NCBI GenBank assembly: GCA_903932705.1
Contig: CAIZHC010000011.1
Coordinates: 1 to 5,048, forward strand
Direction of reading: 5' to 3'
DNA length: 5,048 bases
Origin: an uncultured Actinomycetes bacterium
Lineage (GTDB): Bacteria > Actinomycetota > Actinomycetes > Nanopelagicales > Nanopelagicaceae
Shown here: piece by piece, positions 1 through 5,036 of the stretch
Numbering within the stretch: position 1 is the first letter of the stretch
How the letters are laid out: every line of letters starts with the position of its first letter
Made by a program: the position numbers and the translations under genes
The notes under the pieces: generated by a model
The model's input: the letters and a program-made list of their open reading frames with translations, nothing else
Databases searched by the model: none
What the model was told of the DNA's origin: nothing

Positions 1-534
1 ATCTGTTCCGATGAGGGAATAGTCAACGTTGTACTGGTTGGCGGGTACTAAATCCTTGTAACCCTTATCCCAAGCCTGCTCAAAAGTATCTTGAAAGACT
101 ATGAACTCCAGCTCAGTTCCGCAGAGAGCTAACATGCCGGCGGCATCTAAGCGGGCGAGCTGATTCTTTAATATGGTTCTTGGGGAGACGGAGATTCCAT
201 GCTTGTGGTGGTCAACGAAATCTGCAACCACCATCGCCGTACCTTCGTGCCAAGGGAGGTAGCGCAGAGTGTCGAAATCTGGAGAGAGACCCATATCGGC
301 ATAACCCGTCTCCCACGAGGAGACGTCATATCCCTGGACGGTATTCATATCTACATCAACGGCGAGGAGATAGTTGCAACCCTCAGTTCCATTCTTGATG
401 GTGTCAGCGACGAAGAAGGGGGCGTGAATTCGCTTTCCTTGAAGTCTGCCCTGCATATCTGTTGCACCGACAACTACCGTGTCGATCTTTCCGCTTGCTA
501 CATCTGCCTTTAATTGCTCCAAGGAGAGAGACAC
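1..534 (-). CDS. Glutamine synthetase-family protein (gamma-glutamyl ligase), 3' end beyond window
   Basis: The minus-strand frame is open from 534 to the window edge: 178 codons of a family usually about 440-460 residues long. The N-terminal beta-grasp domain covers roughly residues 8-105, including ATDMQGRLQGKR (24-35) and YDVSSWETGYADM (69-81). The catalytic domain then begins, with GTELEFIVF (139-147). Glu141 and Glu143 align with the metal-binding Glu pair in the EPEFF motif of type I glutamine synthetase. The GTG start is chosen because GGAGG (540-544) lies 5 bases upstream; the nearby ATG at 536-538 is out of frame. The family ligates glutamate to ammonia or, in PuuA/GlnA3/GlnA4-type members, to polyamines or ethanolamine. 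Divergence from an amino acid/choline-type permease favours an amine-using paralogue over housekeeping GlnA, but that is inference. Substrate-determining residues and any adenylylation site lie outside the window. Confidence 0.9.
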   Translation of the reverse strand, partial: MSLSLEQLKADVASGKIDTVVVGATDMQGRLQGKRIHAPFFVADTIKNGTEGCNYLLAVDVDMNTVQGYDVSSWETGYADMGLSPDFDTLRYLPWHEGTAMVVADFVDHHKHGISVSPRTILKNQLARLDAAGMLALCGTELEFIVFQDTFEQAWDKGYKDLVPANQYNVDYSLIGTD

Positions 535-539
535 ACATA

Positions 540-544
540 CCTCC
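540..544 (-). promoter_or_regulatory. Shine-Dalgarno site of the glutamine synthetase-like gene
   Basis: The minus strand reads GGAGG, then TATGT, then the GTG start at 534-532. This strong 5-base match at 5-base spacing fixes the start at GTG. The ATG overlapping the spacer (538-536) belongs to a different frame that does not encode the family motifs. Confidence 0.75.
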
Positions 545-708
545 GATAAACCGAACACGAGCGCCCGGATTGATGAATGAAGTGAGGTTACTCGGGGGCA
601 TGAACGCGCACAATAGGCGAAGAATTCAGAGAATTGTGGGTTGGGGTTATAGCCCGAAAGTGGGAAAAAATCTCTGAGAAACCACCCCGAGTTCCCTTCC
701 AAATGCAT

Positions 709-724
709 GTGTGACACGGCACAC
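709..724. repeat. Inverted repeat GTGTG-N6-CACAC, candidate regulator site
   Basis: The arms are 709-713 and 720-724 with a 6-base spacer (ACACGG). The layout resembles dimeric regulator half-sites. It does not match the Crp/GlxR consensus TGTGA-N6-TCACA well: TGTGA is present at 710-714, but the matching half-site reads ACACT. It sits where a -35 element for TTTAAT (730-735) would be, so activator binding is conceivable. The arms are short, and this is a weak call. Confidence 0.25.
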
Positions 725-732
725 TTCTGTTT

Positions 733-744
733 AATCCGCGGATT
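733..744. repeat. 12-bp perfect palindrome, candidate operator
   Basis: AATCCGCGGATT equals its own reverse complement over all 12 bases. It begins 56 bases upstream of the first permease ATG and overlaps the TTTAAT (730-735) candidate -10 box, a typical repressor position. A perfect 12-mer is unlikely but not impossible by chance in 254 bases. The regulator is not identifiable from the sequence. Confidence 0.35.
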
Positions 745-788
745 CGCGCCCCCAGCGTTCCTCGGAAATCGGATCACCGACCTAACGG

Positions 789-2333
789 ATGGGACGCAAA
801 CCTATGAGTAGTTCTCATGATGCAGATGCGAAAAAACTCGCAGAACTTGGCTATAAACAAGAGTTTGACCGCAAATGGTCTGGCTTCAACAACTTCGCAA
901 TTTCTTTCTCAATCATCTCAATTCTCTCAGGATGTTTTACAACCTTCGGTCAGGCCTGGAATAACGGCGGACCTGTAGCGATTGCCCTTGGTTGGCCGCT
1001 CGTTGCCACCTTCGTAATTCTTGTAGGTCTTTCAATGGCGGAGCTGGTTTCCGCAATGCCTACCGCTGGTGGAATTTATTATTGGTCTCTCAAGCTTGGC
1101 CGCCCCATCCACGGATGGATTACGGGTTGGTTGAACTTGATGGGTCTTATTGCTGTAACGGCTGGTGTGGACTTCGGTCTCGCGCTCTTCGCGCAGAATG
1201 CCGCTGCTCAGTACTGGCATTGGTTTAACCCAACCAACCTCAAGCAAACCTTCATGATCTTCGTGATCATTCTCGCTCTTCACGTCATCATTAACGTTTA
1301 CGGCGCCAAGTTGATTCACCAATTCCAAGGTGTCAACGTCTGGTGGCACGTTGTTGGTGTTGCTCTCATTATCGGAATCTTCATTTTCTATCCAACTCAC
1401 CATGCCACCGCTTCATGGGTATTTACCCATCAGATTAATAATGGTGGTTTTGGAACTGGAAATGGCAAGTTCTGGTGGTACATCTTCCCACTTGGTTTCT
1501 TGCTCTCTCAGTACACCCTCACCGGTTTCGATGCATCAGCTCACGTCTCAGAAGAGACCGGCGGCGCATCAACTGAGGCTGCTAAGGGTATTTGGAAGTC
1601 CATCGCATACTCCGGTGTTGCTGGCTGGGTAATGCTCCTTGCAATGCTCTTCTCAATCACAGGAGCTCAGGCAGATGCAATCACCAAGGGCGGCGGCTCA
1701 TCAGGCGCTGTCATCGTGACGGTACTTGGTCTTGGAATCTGGGCCAAGCTTGTCTTTATCATCAGCTGCGTCGGACAATTCCTCTGCGGAATGTCTTGCG
1801 TAACTGCTGGTTCTCGCATGCTCTTCGCCTTCTCTCGCGATAAAGCAGTCCCAGGAAATAAGTTCTTCTCCAAGCTTGATAAGAACCGCAACCCATCAAA
1901 TGCAGCAATCGGACTTGCAACAGCAGCGTTGATCATTACATTGCCTGCTTTGTATGCACCAAAGGGTGTACCTGGATATCCAGTTGCCTTCTTTGCTGTT
2001 ACATCAATTACGGTAATCGGCCTCTTCACTGCCTTTGCAATTCCTATCTTCTTGCGCTGGCGCATGGGAGATAAGTTTGTTCAGGGTGATTGGAACCTCG
2101 GTCGTCACTGGCGTTGGATTGCTCCACTTGCAGTGCTCGAAGTTGCAATTGTTTCGATCTACTTCATCTTGCCTGCAACGCCGGCCGCTATTCCATTCCG
2201 TAAGGGATTCTCTTGGACTAGCTTTAACTACACCCCAGTTGCAGTAATCGTCATTCTCGGTGGCGCGCTCATCTGGTGGTTTGCAGGAGCGAAAGACCAC
2301 TTCAAGGGTCCAGTTCGCACCATCGATATGTAA
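789..2333 (+). CDS. APC-superfamily amino acid/amine permease, amino acid/choline transporter (ACT) type
   Basis: This 514-residue inner-membrane secondary transporter has about 12 hydrophobic segments. Family marks include a cytoplasmic N-terminus leading into GYKQEFDRKWSGFNNFAISF (21-40), AELVSAMPTAGGIYYW (84-99), GWITGWLNLMG (109-119), TGFDASAHVSEET (245-257) and AGSRMLFAFSRDKAVP (340-355). These resemble the ACT group of the APC superfamily, which includes yeast GABA (Uga4) and choline (Hnm1) permeases and bacterial amino acid permeases; the substrate cannot be read from sequence. The length is normal and the gene is intact. The start is uncertain: ATG 789 has no clear Shine-Dalgarno site, while in-frame ATG 804 (five residues shorter) has GGGA at 791-794. 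An in-frame TAA at 783-785 excludes anything longer. C-ending codons (TTC, ATC, CTC, ACC) are frequent, suggesting high expression. The divergent glutamine synthetase-like gene hints at coupled import and gamma-glutamylation. Confidence 0.93.
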   Translation: MGRKPMSSSHDADAKKLAELGYKQEFDRKWSGFNNFAISFSIISILSGCFTTFGQAWNNGGPVAIALGWPLVATFVILVGLSMAELVSAMPTAGGIYYWSLKLGRPIHGWITGWLNLMGLIAVTAGVDFGLALFAQNAAAQYWHWFNPTNLKQTFMIFVIILALHVIINVYGAKLIHQFQGVNVWWHVVGVALIIGIFIFYPTHHATASWVFTHQINNGGFGTGNGKFWWYIFPLGFLLSQYTLTGFDASAHVSEETGGASTEAAKGIWKSIAYSGVAGWVMLLAMLFSITGAQADAITKGGGSSGAVIVTVLGLGIWAKLVFIISCVGQFLCGMSCVTAGSRMLFAFSRDKAVPGNKFFSKLDKNRNPSNAAIGLATAALIITLPALYAPKGVPGYPVAFFAVTSITVIGLFTAFAIPIFLRWRMGDKFVQGDWNLGRHWRWIAPLAVLEVAIVSIYFILPATPAAIPFRKGFSWTSFNYTPVAVIVILGGALIWWFAGAKDHFKGPVRTIDM

Positions 2334-2349
2334 GCACCGTACTAAGTAG

Positions 2350-2393
2350 AATTCACCCGTCAGCTCACAAGGCTGGCGGGTGAATTTCTTTTC
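2350..2393 (+). terminator. Rho-independent terminator after the permease gene
   Basis: The arms at 2350-2364 (AATTCACCCGTCAGC) and 2372-2386 (GCTGGCGGGTGAATT) form a 15-pair stem with a single G-U wobble. The loop is 7 bases (TCACAAG), and the tract TTTCTTTT (2385-2392) follows directly. It starts 16 bases after the permease stop. The stem could also form in a transcript from the other strand, but the 3' T-run is on the plus strand. It separates the permease from the downstream SDR. Confidence 0.9.
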
Positions 2394-2403
2394 TCAACTC
2401 ATT

Positions 2404-2411
2404 AGAGGGAG
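2404..2411 (+). promoter_or_regulatory. Shine-Dalgarno site of the SDR gene
   Basis: AGAGGGAG lies 6 bases upstream of ATG 2418 and supports that start, which also places the TGxxxGIG cofactor motif at the usual distance (residues 13-20) from the N-terminus. Confidence 0.65.
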
Positions 2412-2417
2412 CGTTAG

Positions 2418-3185
2418 ATGGCTGGCAGAGTTGAAGGATTGGTTGCAATCGTCACAGGCGCGGGTTCAGGAATCGGTGAGGCGAGTGCAGTTCGATTGGC
2501 CGAAGAAGGTGCCATTGTGGTCTGCGCTGACATTAACGAGATTGCGGCGAAGGCGACCGCTGAGATAATTGTTGCAACTGGAGGTAATGCAAGAGCGGCT
2601 GCAATTGACATCTCCGATTCAACTGCTTGTAGCTTGTTGGTAAATCAAACTGTCGCAGATTTTGGAAGTATAGATATTTTGGTCAACAACGCCGGTGTAA
2701 ATCTTCCTGGAGTTTTTCATGAAGTAACGAACGAAACGATTGATCGCACGCTAAATGTAAATGTTAAAGGAGCGATGTATTTAACTCGCGCGGCTATTCC
2801 TTTTATGCTTGAGAAGGGCAATGGTTCGATAGTTAATATGTCGAGCGTTAATGGATTGGTTTCAGAGCCATACCTCAGCGTTTACTCCGCATCAAAGGGT
2901 GCCATCGTTATGTTCACGCGTGGAATCGCCTTGGATTACGCCAAGCAAGGCATACGCTGCAATGCAATTTGTCCTGGGTGGGTTGATACTCCAATCAATC
3001 ATGCTCATGCCAAGATGCTTGGGGGATTGGACCACGTCTATAAAACTATTGATTCCTTCCAACCTATCGGTCGCCCGGGCACCTCTCGTGAAATTGCAAA
3101 CCTCGTCCTATTTTTAGCATCGGATGAATCTTCATTTATGACGGGATCTATCGTTTCAGCTGATGGTGGAATGACAGCGCAATAA
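2418..3185 (+). CDS. Classical short-chain dehydrogenase/reductase (SDR), probably NAD-dependent
   Basis: The 255-residue protein has the usual length of a classical cytosolic SDR with a Rossmann fold. Visible motifs are TGAGSGIG (13-20) for dinucleotide binding, Asp38 at the end of beta-2 (favouring NAD(H) over NADP(H)), AIDISD (62-67), NNAG (90-93), and the catalytic tetrad Asn115, Ser143, Tyr156, Lys160 in the spacing S-x12-Y-x3-K. PGWVDTP (186-192) and a C-terminal SADGG segment also fit. Such proteins are often labelled 3-oxoacyl-ACP reductase, but the family covers many alcohol, sugar and hydroxy-acid substrates, and nothing here settles which. It follows the permease on the same strand 84 bases on, beyond a strong terminator, so it may have its own promoter or depend on read-through. 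It uses more A/T-ending codons than the permease, most visibly around 2640-2860. It converges on the acetyltransferase gene with a 36-base gap. Confidence 0.93.
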   Translation: MAGRVEGLVAIVTGAGSGIGEASAVRLAEEGAIVVCADINEIAAKATAEIIVATGGNARAAAIDISDSTACSLLVNQTVADFGSIDILVNNAGVNLPGVFHEVTNETIDRTLNVNVKGAMYLTRAAIPFMLEKGNGSIVNMSSVNGLVSEPYLSVYSASKGAIVMFTRGIALDYAKQGIRCNAICPGWVDTPINHAHAKMLGGLDHVYKTIDSFQPIGRPGTSREIANLVLFLASDESSFMTGSIVSADGGMTAQ

Positions 3186-3221
3186 GAAACTCTTCAGCTC
3201 TTAGGGTTGCTCGCTAACTTT

Positions 3222-3683
3222 TTATATCGCCTTCGTCATACAGAGATTGAAATTACTCAACTCATAGTCACCAAATGCATCAGAGAGAGTAAATCCGCAA
3301 CTTTCATAAAGTTTGCGAGCAGGTTCGTATGGTGGGTGGCTTCCCGTTTCCAAGCTGACCCGATTTAATCCAACGCTCTTTGCATATTCCACTATGTGGT
3401 CGACCATTGCCCTACCCACCCCTTTGCCACGAGAGGCCTGTGCTGTGTGCATAGATTTCAACTCACCATGTCCTGGTTCAAAAACTTTGAGTGCGCCGAC
3501 TCCAAGCAAAACTCCATCTTCCCTGGCAGCGAATACTGTAATTTCTGGCGCGCGTAATTTTTCAACATCGAGAGCGAAGGAGAATTCTGCAGGCGTAACT
3601 TCGTGACAGAAATCCAGATGAGTTTGCAGAAGAGCTCTCACATCGGCTGTGAGTGGATCTTCAATCGCGAAAACGAGAACCAT
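3222..3683 (-). CDS. GNAT-family N-acetyltransferase, YsnE-like
   Basis: The 153-residue protein has a single GNAT domain transferring acetyl from acetyl-CoA. Motif A is visible at SRGKGVGRAM (84-93), with the R/Q-x-x-G-x-G pattern at Arg85, Gly88 and Gly90. EKLRAPEITVFAA (41-53), GALKVFEPGHGELKSMHT (63-80), SLETGSHPPYEPARKLYESC and the closing MTK segment resemble Bacillus YsnE, a family linked to indole-3-acetic acid production in Bacillus. The acceptor is unknown, and that link should not be transferred without evidence. The start is placed at ATG 3683-3681, which overlaps the preceding amidotransferase stop as TAATG and implies translational coupling. An upstream ATG at 3737 would add 18 residues lying inside the amidotransferase gene and unlike any GNAT N-terminus. 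This is the last gene of the three-gene minus-strand operon. Confidence 0.88.
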   Translation of the reverse strand: MVLVFAIEDPLTADVRALLQTHLDFCHEVTPAEFSFALDVEKLRAPEITVFAAREDGVLLGVGALKVFEPGHGELKSMHTAQASRGKGVGRAMVDHIVEYAKSVGLNRVSLETGSHPPYEPARKLYESCGFTLSDAFGDYELSNFNLCMTKAI

Positions 3684-4399
3684 TACTTCAATCCAGCTAA
3701 GACTTCTACGCCCCAATTTTGAACAATGGGTTTCCATGTTGCAACTAGAGCTGCTTCTGCTGCAGCCATCTCAGGTTGGATAGTCTGCTTTCCAGAATCT
3801 TTAAAGGCGTTATCTGCTTCAGCTTCCCACCACTTGACTACTTCAAGGTCTATCTCAGGATGGAATTGCACGCCGTAGGTATTGCTTCCAATTCGATAAA
3901 TTTGATTCTGGCATAACTCACTGGAGGCTAAAAGAGTTGCGCCTTCTGGAAGGACAGTTACTTGATCCTCGTGCCATTGGGCGACTGGAGCAGGCGCGCT
4001 TAAATTGAAGATCGAATCGGCTACTTCGTTTCGCCGGATTTCGTAAATTCCAACTTCTCCAACCTCGGCCCGCTCTACGCGGCCACCACCGGCAACTGCA
4101 AGAAGTTGCGTGCCAAGACAGATTGCAAAAATCGGTATATCTCGATCAATAGCGTCTTTCAATAGCTCACGCTCTGGAGCAAGCCAAGGGTGGAGGTGAT
4201 CCTCGGTTGCGTTCATATGTCCCCCGAGGGGGAGAAGGGCCGCGATGTGTGAGGGCACTGAGGTTGGAACTGAATCGCCGGCATAGGCGCGCAGCACTTG
4301 AATTTCAAAACCTAACTCTTCTAGCCATTGGCCGACTAAATGTGGTGCATCAGTCTCGTCATTTTGAATGGCGAGAATTATTGGTTGTGCTTGCGCCAT
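3683..4399 (-). CDS. Class I glutamine amidotransferase (GMP synthase-like, stand-alone)
   Basis: This 238-residue cytosolic protein has one class I glutaminase domain. The nucleophile elbow is FAICLGTQLLA with Cys94; the other triad members are His180 and Glu182 in VQFHPE (177-182). LPLGGHMNATED (56-67) fits the oxyanion-strand region, and AQWHEDQV (140-147) is typical of stand-alone COG0518-type amidotransferases. No synthetase domain is fused and none is adjacent, so the ammonia acceptor or hydrolysed gamma-glutamyl substrate is unknown. It does not look like the PuuD-type gamma-glutamyl-GABA hydrolase family, although a related hydrolase role is possible. ATG 4399-4397 lies 3 bases after the stop of the RAM-domain gene (TAA-GGC-ATG) with only a weak ribosome site, suggesting translation by coupling. 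Its stop overlaps the acetyltransferase start by one base. Confidence 0.9.
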   Translation of the reverse strand: MAQAQPIILAIQNDETDAPHLVGQWLEELGFEIQVLRAYAGDSVPTSVPSHIAALLPLGGHMNATEDHLHPWLAPERELLKDAIDRDIPIFAICLGTQLLAVAGGGRVERAEVGEVGIYEIRRNEVADSIFNLSAPAPVAQWHEDQVTVLPEGATLLASSELCQNQIYRIGSNTYGVQFHPEIDLEVVKWWEAEADNAFKDSGKQTIQPEMAAAEAALVATWKPIVQNWGVEVLAGLK

Positions 4400-4402
4400 G
4401 CC

Positions 4403-4639
4403 TTAGTAAGAGGTGACCGGACAGGTGAGAGTGCGCGTGATTCCAGGAACTGCTTGCACCTTCGCGAGTACTCCGCGGCCTAGCTCTTCCATGCTTGGGG
4501 ACTCTGCGCGCATGATGACGTCATAAGGACCAGTTACGCCTTCAGCAAGCGTCACTCCAGGAATCTCAGAGATTGCTTTAGCCACACTTGAAGCCTTGCC
4601 GACATCGGTCTGAATCAAAATATAAACCTGGACTGACAT
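4403..4639 (-). CDS. Stand-alone Lrp/AsnC ligand-binding (RAM) domain protein
   Basis: The 78-residue protein matches the C-terminal effector-binding and oligomerisation domain of Lrp/AsnC regulators in full, with no helix-turn-helix. It begins VQVYILIQTDVGK (3-15), then SEIPGVTLAEGVTGPYDVIMRAES (24-47), where the GPYD turn is characteristic, and ends with VPGITRTLTCPV (64-75). The alpha-beta sandwich of this family forms dimers and higher oligomers and binds small ligands, often amino acids, at subunit interfaces. Without a DNA-binding domain it may sense a ligand, modulate a partner or join a full-length Lrp. ATG 4639 has AAGGAG (4645-4650) five bases upstream. It heads the operon with the amidotransferase and GNAT genes and is divergent from thiL, a neighbourhood known in Actinobacteria. 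Confidence 0.9.
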   Translation of the reverse strand: MSVQVYILIQTDVGKASSVAKAISEIPGVTLAEGVTGPYDVIMRAESPSMEELGRGVLAKVQAVPGITRTLTCPVTSY

Positions 4640-4734
4640 AGTGACTCCTTCATTACTCGATGGCTAGCGACGGTCTCAACCCGCACTGGCTCTAGGCTAC
4701 TCCCAGAACCTATCGATAAGGGAAGAGTATTTCT
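4640..4734. promoter_or_regulatory. Divergent intergenic region between the RAM-domain gene and thiL
   Basis: These 95 bases must serve both divergent transcripts. For thiL, TAGGCT (4693-4698) fits the TAnnnT form of a -10 box, but no convincing -35 is found at 17-18 bases. A purine-rich run AAGGGAAGAG (4718-4727) sits 7 bases before ATG 4735 and probably serves as the ribosome site. On the minus strand TTGAGA (4679-4674) resembles a -35, but the matching -10 would fall on the ribosome site, so it is not called. Confidence 0.4.
4645..4650 (-). promoter_or_regulatory. Shine-Dalgarno site of the RAM-domain gene
   Basis: The minus strand reads AAGGAG, then TCACT, then ATG. This strong match is the only good ribosome site in the three-gene operon, consistent with the two downstream genes being translated by coupling. 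Confidence 0.75.
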
Positions 4735-4970
4735 ATGGCGAGTGAATCGGAGTTGATCGCAGCGGTTAAGGCGATCTTCGAATCTGCGCCGGATGATCGG
4801 GTATTAATAGGTATAGGTGATGACGGAGCAGTAATCGCTCAAGATAAAGGGAAAGTGGTTCTCGCCACAGATATCGCCATCGAAGGAACTCACTTTCATC
4901 GCGATTGGTCTTCACTCTTTGAAATAGGCGCCAAAATTACTGCGGCGAACCTAGCGGATATTTATGCGAT
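4735..4970 (+). CDS. thiL: Thiamine-monophosphate kinase, 5' fragment cut by adapter sequence
   Basis: ThiL phosphorylates thiamine monophosphate to thiamine pyrophosphate with ATP in the cytosol, the last step of thiamine cofactor synthesis. The 78 native residues cover the N-terminal part of a protein normally about 310-330 residues long. Motifs seen are GIGDDGAV (26-33), with Asp29 and Asp30 in the metal/nucleotide site; ATDIAIEGTHF (44-54), matching the family TDxxxEGxHF; and TAANLADIYA (69-78). The family continues this last motif as LADIYAMG. The next native bases are AT at 4969-4970, consistent with the Met codon, and the adapter starts at 4971. The apparent reading frame to the TGA at 5035-5037 adds 22 residues encoded by adapter DNA, which must be discarded. 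The rest of the gene is simply not in the assembly; there is no evidence of a pseudogene. Confidence 0.93.
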
Positions 4971-5036
4971 AGATCGGAAGAGCACACGTCTGAACTCCAG
5001 TCACATTACTCGATCTCGTATGCCGTCTTCTGCTTG
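4971..5036 (+). other. Illumina TruSeq index adapter (sequencing artefact, not genomic)
   Basis: The segment matches the TruSeq read-1 3' adapter end to end. The fixed part is 4971-5004, beginning AGATCGGAAGAGC and ending CCAGTCAC. The 8-base index ATTACTCG (5005-5012) is the TruSeq HT D701 index as I know it. The P7 flow-cell part is 5013-5036, beginning ATCTCGTATGCCG and ending CTGCTTG. This is read-through past the end of a short insert that was not trimmed before assembly. The leading A at 4971 is the base paired in T/A ligation, so the junction lies between 4970 and 4971. Confidence 0.99.

Larger units (their letters stand above)
535..788. promoter_or_regulatory. Divergent intergenic regulatory region between the glutamine synthetase-like gene and the permease
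   Basis: These 254 bases separate two divergent genes and should hold both promoters. I see no convincing coding sequence; an in-frame TAA at 783-785 stops upstream extension of the permease. A possible plus-strand sigma70-type promoter is TTCAGA (625-630), 17 bases, TATAGC (648-653), matching the consensus at 4 of 6 in each box, which would leave a leader of about 130 bases. An alternative -10 is TTTAAT (730-735) without a good -35. Three inverted repeats lie here: AATTC-AGA-GAATT (623-635), GTGTG-N6-CACAC (709-724) and the perfect palindrome AATCCGCGGATT (733-744). I found no clear promoter for the minus-strand gene. The presence of regulatory function is expected from layout; each individual site is tentative. 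Confidence 0.5.

Noticed and set aside
404..613. Minus-strand 69-codon open frame starting with ATG near the divergent region
   Set aside because: It uses a different frame from the real ligase gene over 404-534. Its product has low-complexity basic composition and no family match, while the GTG-initiated frame has both the ribosome site and the conserved motifs.
180..677. Plus-strand open frames of 70-104 codons at the left end
   Set aside because: They lie largely antisense to the glutamine synthetase-like gene, whose minus-strand translation shows continuous family motifs. The plus-strand translations show no recognisable domain and have no good ribosome sites.
3186..3221. Possible bidirectional terminator between the convergent SDR and GNAT genes
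   Set aside because: Only a 4-base stem, TTAG (3201-3204) with CTAA and a 9-base loop, precedes the CTTTTT run. It is too weak to support a terminator call.
3684..3737. An 18-residue N-terminal extension of the GNAT protein from ATG 3737
   Set aside because: The extension lies within the end of the amidotransferase gene and does not resemble a GNAT N-terminus. The ATG at 3683 overlapping the amidotransferase stop is the typical coupled start.
4651..4679. Minus-strand promoter TTGAGA with a -10 near GTAATG or TAATGA for the RAM-domain operon
   Set aside because: The -10 candidates match poorly, and their position abuts the ribosome site at 4645-4650, leaving no plausible transcription start.
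4651..5014. The 11-mer CATTACTCGAT occurs at 4651-4661 and again at 5004-5014, suggesting a repeat
   Set aside because: The second copy is made of the adapter's fixed C, the 8-base index and the first P7 bases. The match with the thiL upstream region is coincidental and not a genomic repeat.
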